Shown piece after piece: positions 9,972-18,674 of a DNA stretch of 64,000 nt. Source of the DNA: Comamonadaceae bacterium (lineage in GTDB: Bacteria; Pseudomonadota; Gammaproteobacteria; Burkholderiales; Burkholderiaceae_C); assembly GCA_947476465.1 (NCBI GenBank), contig CANJQN010000018.1:20482-84481 (forward strand), in the 5' to 3' direction. A program made the translations under genes and the position numbers. Every line of letters starts with the position of its first letter. Positions within the stretch are counted from its first letter, which is position 1. Below the pieces are notes generated by a model. It had not been told where the DNA came from. It saw nothing but the letters and a program-made list of their open reading frames with translations, and ran no database searches.

Positions 9972-10664
9972 ATGATCGACCTCTACACCTGGCCCACGCC
10001 CAACGGAAACAAGGTTCACATCATGCTGGCCGAGTGTGGCCTGCCGTACCGCGCCCACCCGGTCAACATCGGCGCGGGCGAACAGTTCAAGGCAGCGTTT
10101 CTCGCCATCAGCCCGAACAACAAGGTTCCGGCAATAGTCGACCACGACGGCCCGGACGGGCAGCCCATTTCCTTGTTCGAATCTGGCGCGATCCTCATTT
10201 ACCTGGCGGCCAAGACCGGGCGCTTCATGCCCCGCGCCGACCGCGATCGCTATGAAGTGCTGCAGTGGCTGATGTTCCAGATGGGCGGCGTCGGCCCGAT
10301 GCTCGGTCAGGCCCATCATTTCCGTCTGTACGCTCCCGAGAAGATCGACTACGCCATCAACCGCTATTCCAACGAGGCCAGGCGCCTGTATAGCGTCATG
10401 GACAAGCGCCTGTCCCAAAGTGCCTGGTTCGGCGGCCACGAGTATTCCATCGCCGACATGGCGATCTTTCCTTGGCTGCGCAGCTGGAAGAACCAGGGCG
10501 TGGAATTGGCCGACTATCCCCATGTGCAACGCTGGTTCGACCTTGTCGCGGCGCGCCCCGCGGTGCACGAGGGGGTAAGGGTGCTGATCGAATTGCGCAA
10601 GCCCCTCACCGACGACAAGGCCCGCGACACGCTGTTCGGCAACACCCAGTACCAGCGGCACTGA
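9972..10664 (+). CDS. Glutathione S-transferase family protein (YfcG/Nu-class-like)
   Basis: 230 aa. Thioredoxin-fold N-terminal domain (YTWPTPNGNKVHIMLAE; cis-Pro in NNKVPAIVD; glutathione-binding ESGAIL) and an all-helical C-terminal domain (YSIADMAIFPW). The TPNGNKV motif in place of a catalytic Cys/Ser-Pro pair is typical of the YfcG/Ure2-like Nu class, which has disulfide reductase activity. Cytoplasmic. Single gene; the next gene is convergent after 10 bp. Confidence 0.92.
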   Translation: MIDLYTWPTPNGNKVHIMLAECGLPYRAHPVNIGAGEQFKAAFLAISPNNKVPAIVDHDGPDGQPISLFESGAILIYLAAKTGRFMPRADRDRYEVLQWLMFQMGGVGPMLGQAHHFRLYAPEKIDYAINRYSNEARRLYSVMDKRLSQSAWFGGHEYSIADMAIFPWLRSWKNQGVELADYPHVQRWFDLVAARPAVHEGVRVLIELRKPLTDDKARDTLFGNTQYQRH

Positions 10665-10674
10665 GGTACTGGGC

Positions 10675-11511
10675 TCAGCGCCGCAGCCGCCTGCGGCCGG
10701 CCACCACGGTCGCCGACGGTCGGGCGGGTGAATGGCGGCGCGCGCCTTTGGCTGCGGGCGGGGCGGCCGATTCACCGGTACCTTGGCGCTGCTGCCAAGC
10801 CTGCAGGTCTTGCAGCTTGCCATCGAGTACCGTGCGGGCCCAGTGCCGCAGTTCGGCGACCTCGCGCTTGAGCGCGTCAAACACGCCTGACGATGCGCGC
10901 GACTCCAGCAGGTGCTGATGCAACTGAGCGTGGCGCGCATTCGCGTCGCGCACTTGCTGCTCGAGCGGGCCGACCCGAGAGACCTGCTCCTGCAGTACCG
11001 CGCGGCGTTCATTGCTTTGGTGCAGCAGGCGCGAGCTGGTGTCGAGCCGGGCCTGAACCGCCGCATTGGCCGCAGCGTGCTGGCGCATCTCATCGCGCAA
11101 GGACGCGATCACCTGTTCCTTCTGAGCCTCGCTGGCCGACAGGCGCCGCATCTCCTCTTCAGTCAGGCGGGTCTGCAGGGCCAGGCGCGCCGCATCGGCT
11201 TCAAGGGTGGCGACGCGGTTCGCCCGCTCGGACAGCCGCACCCGTTCTTCGCTCAGTGATTCGAGCGCGCGCCGCCAGCCGTCGGCGCCCTCTTGCATGC
11301 GCTGCACCTCCAGCCGGGCCTGCAACAGGTCGGTCTCGGCCGAGCGGGCCCGGCTGGACTGGGTGGCGACCTCCACCTCCAGTGCCGAACGCGCCAAGGC
11401 CACGGCCGAATCGATGATGGCGGCTGCCCGCATGCGAAAAAAGACGGTGGACAGGACCGCACCCACGGCCATGCCCGCCAGCGCCACCACCCACACCATG
11501 AGCATCTCCAT
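10675..11511 (-). CDS. Membrane-anchored coiled-coil protein
   Basis: 278 aa. One N-terminal membrane helix (residues about 4-26, VVALAGMAVGAVLSTVFF) is followed by a long, nearly unbroken coiled coil rich in Glu, Arg, Leu and Gln, and a basic C-terminal tail (RRHSPARPS, RRRLRR). The layout recalls the N-terminal half of RmuC-type proteins, but the nuclease-like RmuC core is missing. The function is unknown. It is divergent from the histidine kinase gene, sharing about 117 bp upstream. Confidence 0.7.
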   Translation of the reverse strand: MEMLMVWVVALAGMAVGAVLSTVFFRMRAAAIIDSAVALARSALEVEVATQSSRARSAETDLLQARLEVQRMQEGADGWRRALESLSEERVRLSERANRVATLEADAARLALQTRLTEEEMRRLSASEAQKEQVIASLRDEMRQHAAANAAVQARLDTSSRLLHQSNERRAVLQEQVSRVGPLEQQVRDANARHAQLHQHLLESRASSGVFDALKREVAELRHWARTVLDGKLQDLQAWQQRQGTGESAAPPAAKGARRHSPARPSATVVAGRRRLRR

Positions 11512-11628
11512 ACTGCGGCCCTCCAGCCGACAAGGATACGACGTAGTGCCTCATACGAGGTCAAAAGAATCGAATCGGCCAGCATACCGGACCCGAGCGG
11601 GTTCACGACAGGGCTCTGTCAGGGGACA

Positions 11629-14100
11629 ATGGACGAGCCAGCCAATTTCACGAAGCAACTCGCCTCCATGCCCGCCCTGTTCGACCGTGCCCTGTCCCGC
11701 CTGCGCGGCAACGCTCCGGCGGAAGCCCCGCCGTCGTCCTTGCCTGCGTCCGCACCCGGCGGCCTCGAAAGCCTGGTGGACGCCCTGCCCTGCGGTGTTG
11801 CCGTGTTCGACGCCGCCCAGCGGATGGTTTCCTGCAACACGGCGTTTCGCCGCCTGCTTTCGCTGGACGACGCCCTGTTCCAGTCGCCGCCCGAATTCGG
11901 CGCCGTGGTCGAGGCCACCCAGCGCGCCTGCGGTGGCCAGGACAACTGCGGCCTGCTGCTGCTCGACGGCCGCCCCCAAGGAGCCGGCGTGCGCAAGGTC
12001 GAGCGCCGGCTGGGCGCCGGCCTCAACGTCGAGGTGCACACCACAGCCACACCCGAGGGTGGGTTCTCGCTAGCTGTGGTCGACATCACCGCCATCCGCC
12101 AGGCCGAGGCGCATGCGCGGCAGGCACAAGCCGTGGCGCAAAAGGCACAAGAGGAAGCGCGCATCGCGGTCGAGGGGCGCAACCAGTTCGCGTTCAACAT
12201 GGCGCACGAGCTGCGCACGCCCATGAACGCCATCTCGGGCATGCTGCAGCTGATCGACGGCTCGGGGCTGAACACGGCCCAGAAAGACTACGTCAACAAG
12301 GCCCGGTCCGCGGCGCGGGCCCTGACCGGCGTCATGAGCAACGTGCTCGACTTCGCAACGGTCGAGGCAGGCGAGGTCCAACTGCACCCGCACGCCTTCG
12401 CGGTCGAAGAGATGCTGCGCGACCTGGCAGCGGTGTTCGGCTCACTGGTGGGCGGCAAGCCAGTGGAGGTCATCTTCGACATCGACCCCCAGCTGCCCAG
12501 ACGCCTGATCGCCGACGACCAGCGGCTGCGGCAGGTGATCATCAACCTGGGCAGCAATGCCATCAAATTCACCGAGCGCGGCGAAGTGGTGCTGGCCATC
12601 AACGTCACCGCGACCACAGCCGCAGAGATTTTCCTGGAGGTGTCCGTCACCGACACGGGCCTGGGGATCGCGCCCGACAAGCTGCCGGCCTTGCTCAAGG
12701 GCATGGGGCAGGCCGAAGGCACCTCCAACCGCAGCTTCGGCGGCAACGGCCTGGGCCTGGCCATCTGCCGCAACCTGCTGGAGCTCATGGGCAGCGATCT
12801 CGTCGTCCGCAGCGAACCGGGGCGCGGCAGCCGTTTCGCCTTCCCGCTCAAGCTGGCCGCGGACGCCACCGACAGCATCTCCGAGGGCACCCCGGAGAAC
12901 CGGCTGCGCGTGCTGGTGGCCGACAGCCGTGCGGCATCGCGCCAGGCGCGGGTGCGGCTGGCGCGCTCACTGGGCTGGCAGGTGCTGGAAACCGAGACCC
13001 TGGCCGCCACGCTCGACGCCCTGCGCCAGTCGCGCTTCCTGCAGCTGGCCTTGATCGACTGGCGCCTGGAGGACTCCGCCCCTTTCAGCGCGGCGCTGCG
13101 TGCGGCCGAGGTCATCGCCGGCCGGCCGCTGCCGGTGGTTGTGCTGGGCGCGGCGACGGCGCAGGAAGCGCTGGCCGCATTGCCCGCAGCCCGCCGCCGC
13201 CTGATCGCCGCCGCCGTGTGCGGCCCGGCCACCCCAGGCATGTTGGCCGACGCCGCGCGTGAGGCCCAAGGCGAGGGCGACACAGCACGGGTCCAGGTGC
13301 TCACCGGCCGCCCGCTTACGGGTCTGCGCGTGCTGGTGGCCGAGGACAACGAGAACAACCAGATCGTCATCCGCGATCTGCTCCAGGCGCAGGGCGCCAA
13401 GGTCGACATCGCGGTCGACGGACTGGACACGCTCACATCCATCGTCGCCAACGGCCAGTACGACGTGATCCTGATGGACTGGCAGATGCCCAACATGGAT
13501 GGGCTCGAAGCCACCCGCGAAATCCGCCAGATCGTCGGCTTTGAGCACATTCCCATCATCGCGCTCACCGCCAATGCCACCGCCGCCGACCGGGACACCT
13601 GCCTGGCCGTCGGGATGGACGCCCACCTGGCCAAGCCGGTTGACGCGCGCCAACTCGTTCTCACATTGCTGCGCCATGCGCGCCCAGGGACAAAGCTGCC
13701 GGCCCAGCTGGCGCCGGCGCCGGCCACCGCCAAAGCCGCGGCGCCGGCACCCGCGTCCGCGACCGGGGCCCCCCGCATCGAGCGCGATGCGGCCATCGAA
13801 AAGTTCGGCGGCGACGTGAACCTGTACACAACGGTCGTCGAGCGCTTCGCCAAAGAAGCGCCCGAGTCCGTGGACGACATGGCCGCCGCCCTGCGCAGCG
13901 GCGCGCGCAAGGAGGCGCACCGCCTGGCCCATACCCTCAAGGGCAACGCCGCACTCATCGGCGCGATCGACCTGTCCCAATTCGCCAAGGATGCCGAGGC
14001 GGCATTTGCCGGCGTCGACACCGCAGGCGACGAAAAGACTCTTGCCGCGCTTCGTGGCGCGATCGACGCCACGTTGAAGGCCCTTGCATCGATGGGGTGA
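11629..14100 (+). CDS. Hybrid sensor histidine kinase with two receiver domains and HPt
   Basis: 823 aa from ATG 11629. Order of domains: PAS-like sensor (about residues 45-150, no membrane helix); short coiled coil; HisKA with phospho-His193 in MAHELRTPMNAI; HATPase (N box LGSNAIKF, G1 DTGLGIAP, G2 GNGLGLAI); a degenerate-looking receiver with candidate Asp477 (LIDWRLED); a canonical receiver with Asp617 (LMDWQMPNMDG; Lys in HLAKPVD); and a C-terminal HPt with His768 (HTLKGNA). It should run a full phosphorelay inside one cytoplasmic protein. No partner response regulator is adjacent, so its output is unknown. Confidence 0.93.
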   Translation: MDEPANFTKQLASMPALFDRALSRLRGNAPAEAPPSSLPASAPGGLESLVDALPCGVAVFDAAQRMVSCNTAFRRLLSLDDALFQSPPEFGAVVEATQRACGGQDNCGLLLLDGRPQGAGVRKVERRLGAGLNVEVHTTATPEGGFSLAVVDITAIRQAEAHARQAQAVAQKAQEEARIAVEGRNQFAFNMAHELRTPMNAISGMLQLIDGSGLNTAQKDYVNKARSAARALTGVMSNVLDFATVEAGEVQLHPHAFAVEEMLRDLAAVFGSLVGGKPVEVIFDIDPQLPRRLIADDQRLRQVIINLGSNAIKFTERGEVVLAINVTATTAAEIFLEVSVTDTGLGIAPDKLPALLKGMGQAEGTSNRSFGGNGLGLAICRNLLELMGSDLVVRSEPGRGSRFAFPLKLAADATDSISEGTPENRLRVLVADSRAASRQARVRLARSLGWQVLETETLAATLDALRQSRFLQLALIDWRLEDSAPFSAALRAAEVIAGRPLPVVVLGAATAQEALAALPAARRRLIAAAVCGPATPGMLADAAREAQGEGDTARVQVLTGRPLTGLRVLVAEDNENNQIVIRDLLQAQGAKVDIAVDGLDTLTSIVANGQYDVILMDWQMPNMDGLEATREIRQIVGFEHIPIIALTANATAADRDTCLAVGMDAHLAKPVDARQLVLTLLRHARPGTKLPAQLAPAPATAKAAAPAPASATGAPRIERDAAIEKFGGDVNLYTTVVERFAKEAPESVDDMAAALRSGARKEAHRLAHTLKGNAALIGAIDLSQFAKDAEAAFAGVDTAGDEKTLAALRGAIDATLKALASMG

Positions 14101-14222
14101 CCCACGCGCTGCGGATCGGAGCCGTCTTCGCGAGGCCGTCGCACAAGCATTCGCTCACCGCCTACATGCTGAGCCTCCCTTGACTGACCGTCGAGGCAGC
14201 GGCCAAAGCGCAAATTTCCCTG

Positions 14223-14263
14223 GCGGAACAGTGTTTCCGCGCCCGACGCGGCAGTCGCGTCGG
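14223..14263 (+). terminator. Two adjacent hairpins, possible terminator after the histidine kinase gene
   Basis: GCGGAA (14223-14228) pairs with TTCCGC (14235-14240), and directly after it CCGACGCG (14243-14250) pairs perfectly with CGCGTCGG (14256-14263) over a 5-base loop. No T-run follows, so a classical intrinsic terminator is not shown. They may also be leader structure for the lipoprotein gene at 14286. Confidence 0.35.
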
Positions 14264-14285
14264 ACAAACATACAGGGGAAAGCTT

Positions 14286-15428
14286 ATGAGACGTGCCTCG
14301 GTTTCAAGGCGACATGTCACGGTTGCACTGAGCGCCTTGTGGCTCAGCGCATGCGGTGGTGGTCATGGCGGCGACAGCACGGCGACGGCGTTGTCAACAC
14401 CGCCTCCACCTCCACCTCCACCTCCGCCCCCTCCACCGACGACCGTCGCGTGGAGGCTGGCCGTCGCCACGCCCCGCGTCTGGCATTCGCTTTCGAGCGA
14501 CGCCAGCGGCACGGTGCTGGTGGCCGGCGAGGCGCCCAACGGCCTCATCTGGGTATCCGCCGACGGCGGTGCCACGTGGACCTCGGGCAACAGCACACCG
14601 GGCGTATGGATCGCGAGCGACGTGAGCGAGAACGCTGGCCTCATCGTTGCCGTGAGGTTTGCCGGCGGCATGTACACCAGCACCGACCAAGGCGTCACGT
14701 GGACCCGCGTGACCAGCAGCCCGCTGGTCTTCGACGCGGCCGGCCAGTCGTTCGAGTCGGTGACCGTGTCCCACAATGGCCAGCGCATCGCTGCGGTCAT
14801 CCAGAACGGCAACCTTGTCCTGAGCAACGACAGCGGAGCGACCTGGGCAGCCGCGACCTTGCCGGATGCGCCGCAAATTCGGTGGTGGCGCAGCATCGAC
14901 AGCTCGGCCGACGGCAGTGTGCTCGTGGCCGCATCGCACAACGGCGAGGTGTACGTCTCCAGCGATGCTGGCGTCACCTGGGCCGCAGTGACGGTGGCGG
15001 TCGGAACGCCGGCGGCTGCTGTGATCGAGACCTGGTATCGCGTGAAGATGTCCGACGACGGCAACACGATCGCCCTTGCAGCGAACACCTTCGGCGGAGC
15101 AGCAGGTGCGCCCGGCACTGACATCTATGTGTCTCATGACCGCGGCGCCACCTGGACCGGTGGCCTGACGTTGACCGCCGATTACACCGGCCTCGCTGTG
15201 TCTGCCGACGGTCAGAGCATCGCGGCGACTTTGTCGGACCTGAACGCAACGCCCGGACAAGTGCTGTTGTCGGACGACGGCGGCATGACCTTCACGCCGC
15301 AGACGATGCCTGGCACCGACACCAACTGGCGCGCTATCGCCATGTCGGACAACGGCAATCGCTTTGTCGCGGTCACGGGCCAGTTCAACACGGCTCAATC
15401 AGGACTGCTGTACACCGGCACACGCTAA
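14286..15428 (+). CDS. BNR/Asp-box repeat lipoprotein
   Basis: 380 aa. A short basic N terminus and hydrophobic stretch end in the lipobox LSAC, so it is probably lipidated and exported. A Ser/Thr linker leads to 13 consecutive prolines encoded by a CCTCCA microsatellite (14403-14425), then a beta-propeller-like domain with repeated Asp boxes (SADGGATWT, STDQGVTWT, SNDSGATWA, SSDAGVTWA, SHDRGATWT, SDDGGMTF). These repeats occur in sialidases and photosystem assembly-type propellers; no catalytic residues can be assigned. The function is unknown. A GGGGA ribosome-site-like stretch precedes the ATG. Confidence 0.8.
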   Translation: MRRASVSRRHVTVALSALWLSACGGGHGGDSTATALSTPPPPPPPPPPPPPTTVAWRLAVATPRVWHSLSSDASGTVLVAGEAPNGLIWVSADGGATWTSGNSTPGVWIASDVSENAGLIVAVRFAGGMYTSTDQGVTWTRVTSSPLVFDAAGQSFESVTVSHNGQRIAAVIQNGNLVLSNDSGATWAAATLPDAPQIRWWRSIDSSADGSVLVAASHNGEVYVSSDAGVTWAAVTVAVGTPAAAVIETWYRVKMSDDGNTIALAANTFGGAAGAPGTDIYVSHDRGATWTGGLTLTADYTGLAVSADGQSIAATLSDLNATPGQVLLSDDGGMTFTPQTMPGTDTNWRAIAMSDNGNRFVAVTGQFNTAQSGLLYTGTR

Positions 15429-15434
15429 GGGGCA

Positions 15435-16905
15435 TCAGCCTGGCGGCCCCTGCGCCGCCAGGTGCCCGCAACGGGCGGCGTCCAGCGGCTGCCCTGCCGA
15501 GGCGAACCCACGGGCCGCCTCGGCGAACGCTTCGCGTGAGGCCTGCGCCTCACCCGAGGCCATCGCCACGTGTGCCCGCGCCTCGTGCAGTGCGGCGTAC
15601 CAGGCCGGCAGCTTCATCACCACGTCCGCGAGGTATTGAGCCTGCCGCTGGTGCGCGGTTGCCAGCGTCAGCTGGCGCCCGCGCGCGGCGGCAATGGTGG
15701 CCGGCACGGCAAACGTGATGCGGCAGCCTGGGCACGTTTCCAGCGGTCCGCGCACCGAGGTGTCCGCTTCTTCGAGGGCGGCGAGGGCCGCGTCGGGGTT
15801 GCGGGCCATCGCGATGCGCGTGCCGTAGATCCGATCCAGCAGATGAAAACCGACGTCCGACTGCTGCGCCACGTCCAGTGCGTCGGCCAGCAGGGCCTTG
15901 GCCTCATGCCAGCGCCCTCGGTGCAAGGCCAGCTCGGACAGGCGCTGCAGCGACAGCGCCTCACCTCGCAAGGTGACGGCGAAGGCGTGGCCACGCGCCG
16001 CGCCGAGGCGCTGCGCCTCGCGCGCCAGCGCATCGGCGAACGAGATCACCTCGGCGTACGGCCGCGCGATCTGGGCATGCAGCACCGCGCGCCGGTGCGG
16101 TGCCAGCCCATCGAGCAGGGCCTGCGCCACCAGCGCATGGCGAAAGCGCAGGCGGCCCTCGGCCACATCGAGCACGCCGGCCGCCAACGCCCGGTCCAGC
16201 CGCGCCAAAGCATCGTCGTGCGAACCACCTGCGAGCGCGGCCGACGTCACGCCATCGAGTTCATCCCCCGCGAGCGCGAGCCGCTGCAGGGCTTGCAATG
16301 TGTCGCCATCGACATCGAGCAGACGCGCCCGGATGGCGCGTGCCACTTGAGCCGGCCATCGCGCAGCAGCGGCGCCATCGCAGCGGCCAGACCTTGCGAC
16401 GCATCCGCGCGGCAGGCCAGCAACACGAACAGCGGCGGGCCGGCGACCAGCATTTGCACAAGGGCCTGCGCACTGCCCTCGTCGGCGGCGTGAACGTCAT
16501 CCACCACCACCAGCAGCGGCCCGCTGGCGGAACCTGCCAGCAACAGGCGCCGCAGGGCGCCCACCACCTGATGCCGGCTCATCGGGCCGGGTAGCGGCTG
16601 CGCCGGCGCGGCCGCCGCCGTGAGCTGTGCCAGCACCGAATGGGCGTGCGGGCCGATGGCCTGCAAGGCCGTTGGGTCGTCGAGCAGCAGTTGTTCGACC
16701 AGTGCGCTGACCAGGCCAAGGGGCCTGGCCGCGTCGCCGGCATGAACCCGAACCGCCGGCCAGCCCTGCGCCTGCGCCACCTCGGCGGCCTGGCGACAGA
16801 ACGCCGTCTTGCCGATGCCCGCCGGGCCCCGGACCACCACGCCGCCGGGCCGTGAATCCACGTCGCGCAGCAGCGCCGACGCCACACACGCCAACTCGGC
16901 GGCCC
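15435..16905 (-). pseudogene. Remnant of an AAA/TPR ATPase regulator, frameshifted and 5'-truncated
   Basis: Reading leftwards, the remnant starts at RAAELACVASALL inside the conserved opening motif of LAL/AfsR-type ATPases. It continues through Walker A (GPAGIGKTA) and Walker B (LLVVVDDVHAA) and then breaks frame near 16340-16370. The helical TPR-like second half resumes in another frame (QVARAIRARLLDVDGD) and ends at 15435. About 490 residues remain. No HTH or output domain is present at either end. The 5' end coincides with the truncated-globin junction at about 16898-16905. Such proteins are large transcriptional regulators; this copy should be non-functional. Confidence 0.75.
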
Positions 16906-17089
16906 GCAGCCCTACACCGGCCGCGACATGCTCGCCACGCACAAGGGCATGAACATCAGCGAGCAGGAGTACCTGGCGGTGATGGACGACATCCTGGGCG
17001 CGCTCAAAAAGAACGAGATCGATGCCGGCACGTGCAATGAGGTGACGGCCGTGCTCTATTCGCTCAAGGGTCAGATCATCCGGGTCTGA
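16898..17089 (+). pseudogene. Remnant of a group 1 truncated haemoglobin (C-terminal half)
   Basis: The frame from 16898 reads GGPQPYTGRDMLATHKGMN and continues to TGA 17087-17089, ending YSLKGQIIRV. The GGP-x-x-YTGRDM-x-x-x-H segment is the distinctive E/F-region and proximal-His block of truncated haemoglobins (GlbN/YjbI type), with the His in ATHKGM. Everything upstream (helices A to E) is missing: left of 16898 the DNA belongs to the opposite-strand ATPase remnant. The 3' end overlaps the convergent MFS gene by 14 bp, which looks like its original arrangement. Confidence 0.75.
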
Positions 17090-18311
17090 TGGGCGTTGCG
17101 CCTTTGCGACGCAGCGCGTAGGCGAACAGCCACCCCGTCAGGGGCAGCATCACCACCGGCGCGGCGAGCGCGGCGCCCATGCCGACATGATCGTGCAACC
17201 AGCCGGCCAACAGCGCACCCAGCGCCTGGCCGGTGAACATGCTGCAGGCGAACAGCGCGACAGCCGTGCCACGCGCCCACGGCGCCATCTGCGTGGCATG
17301 CGTCTGCAAGGTGTTGTGGAGCATGTAGGTGCCAAAGCCCACCGCCAGCGCCACCGGCGCGGCGGTCCACGCCACCGGCGAGAGCATCCAGCACAGATAG
17401 CCCGCGCCCATGATGCCGCCGCCCACCGTCGCCATGCGGGCCTGGCCCAGGCGGGTCACGAGGTGGCGCGCCATGGCCGCGTAGATCAGGCCACCAACGG
17501 CATAGAAGGCGATCAACCCGGCTGCGGCGGACAGCGACAGGCCGAAGCGCTCATGCAACGTGGCCGGCATGTAGGCCAGCGGCCCCAGCAGGAACAGGCC
17601 TTCAGCGAAGCCCGCACCCAGCACCGCCCAGCACCAGGGCAGCGTCAGGACGGAGCGCAATTGCGCGACATGCCCGGCGCCTGAAGGCGGCGCGGCGTTT
17701 TCCGACATGGACCGCAGACGCCGCACCATCAGCACCCCCACCAGCAGGAAACCGGCGGCCATCGTGAAGAACGCGCCGCGCCAGCCCAGCGGCGAATCGG
17801 CGAACAGGCCGCCGGCGAGCTGCCCGGCCATCATCCCGGACAGCGTGCCAAACAAGAGCCGCGCCAGCGTGGCCTGGCGTTCCTCGAAGGCAACCGCATC
17901 GCCGACCCACGCCATGCTCAGCGGCACCACACCGGCCGCCGCCACGCCCCAGGCCGCGCGGGCCCAGACGAGCGTGCCGAAGTCCGGCGCAAGCGCGCTG
18001 GCCAGCGCACCCGCCACGCAGCCGAACAGGGCGATGCTGATCAGGAGCGCCTTGCCAAAGCGATCGCCGAGCGGGCCGAACAGCAGTTGGGCCACGCCAT
18101 ACGCGATCGAAAAGCTGGTGATGACCGCGCCGGCCTGGCCGGAGGTGAGGGAGAAGTCAGTTGCCAGCCGCGGGATCAGGCCGTCGCACAGGCGTAGCCC
18201 CGCACCGCTGAAGAAAGTGGCCAGGGCGATCAGCCGAATGGTGGCGGCGACAGCCTTGGCGCTGGCAGGCGCACCGCTGAGGGCGGCGTCGGACAGTTGG
18301 GGGGGATTCAC
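17076..18311 (-). CDS. MFS transporter
   Basis: 411 aa with about 12 predicted membrane helices and a short central loop (RRLRSMSENAAPPSG). The MFS signature between helices 2 and 3 appears as FGPLGDRFGKALL. A Gly/Ala-rich helix 4-5 region (AWGVAAAGVVPLSMAWVGDA) matches drug/sugar-efflux type members. Substrate unknown. Its 3' end overlaps the globin remnant; the gene itself looks intact. Confidence 0.88.
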   Translation of the reverse strand: MNPPQLSDAALSGAPASAKAVAATIRLIALATFFSGAGLRLCDGLIPRLATDFSLTSGQAGAVITSFSIAYGVAQLLFGPLGDRFGKALLISIALFGCVAGALASALAPDFGTLVWARAAWGVAAAGVVPLSMAWVGDAVAFEERQATLARLLFGTLSGMMAGQLAGGLFADSPLGWRGAFFTMAAGFLLVGVLMVRRLRSMSENAAPPSGAGHVAQLRSVLTLPWCWAVLGAGFAEGLFLLGPLAYMPATLHERFGLSLSAAAGLIAFYAVGGLIYAAMARHLVTRLGQARMATVGGGIMGAGYLCWMLSPVAWTAAPVALAVGFGTYMLHNTLQTHATQMAPWARGTAVALFACSMFTGQALGALLAGWLHDHVGMGAALAAPVVMLPLTGWLFAYALRRKGATPIRPG

Positions 18312-18401
18312 TGAAGCAGGCAGAAAGTTGCGGCCATTATCCCGGAGCCTGTCGCACCGATTTCACCCCACCCAATTGAGAGCGTGCTCCCAAACAGGCC
18401 G

Positions 18402-18614
18402 CTACTTCTTCTGCGTGAAGATGCCCATCATCAGCTCGGTGTTGAGCTGAGCGATCTGCTGGACCAGGCTCCACTGCCGGGTCATCACCTGGACGAAGTC
18501 CGGGCTGGCGGGAGTGGCCTTGCCGCTCATCGCCAGTTGGCCCGTGGCCTGGGCGATTTGCTGCTGCTCGGCGACGATCTTGCGAACGGCTTCGTTGTAC
18601 TCGTCGAGGGTCAT
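18402..18614 (-). CDS. Small helical hypothetical protein
   Basis: 70 aa from ATG 18612-18614, preceded by AAAGGAG with a 5-base spacer, a good ribosome site that decides the start. Sequence begins MTLDEYNEAVRKIVAEQQ and ends MMGIFTQKK. Helical, without Cys, signal or membrane segment. I do not recognise the family. It is 60 bp beyond the end of the P-type ATPase gene's stop on its upstream side, on the same strand, and 90 bp before the MFS gene end. Confidence 0.6.
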   Translation of the reverse strand: MTLDEYNEAVRKIVAEQQQIAQATGQLAMSGKATPASPDFVQVMTRQWSLVQQIAQLNTELMMGIFTQKK

Positions 18615-18674
18615 GCGCGCGCTCCTTTGGCGGGCCGTATCGGCCAAGCTCCATCTTAGGCATGCGCGCAGAGT

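Noticed and set aside
12288..14267. Long minus-strand open frame opposite the histidine kinase
   Set aside because: Ser/Arg/Ala-rich antisense shadow; the kinase motifs define the real frame.
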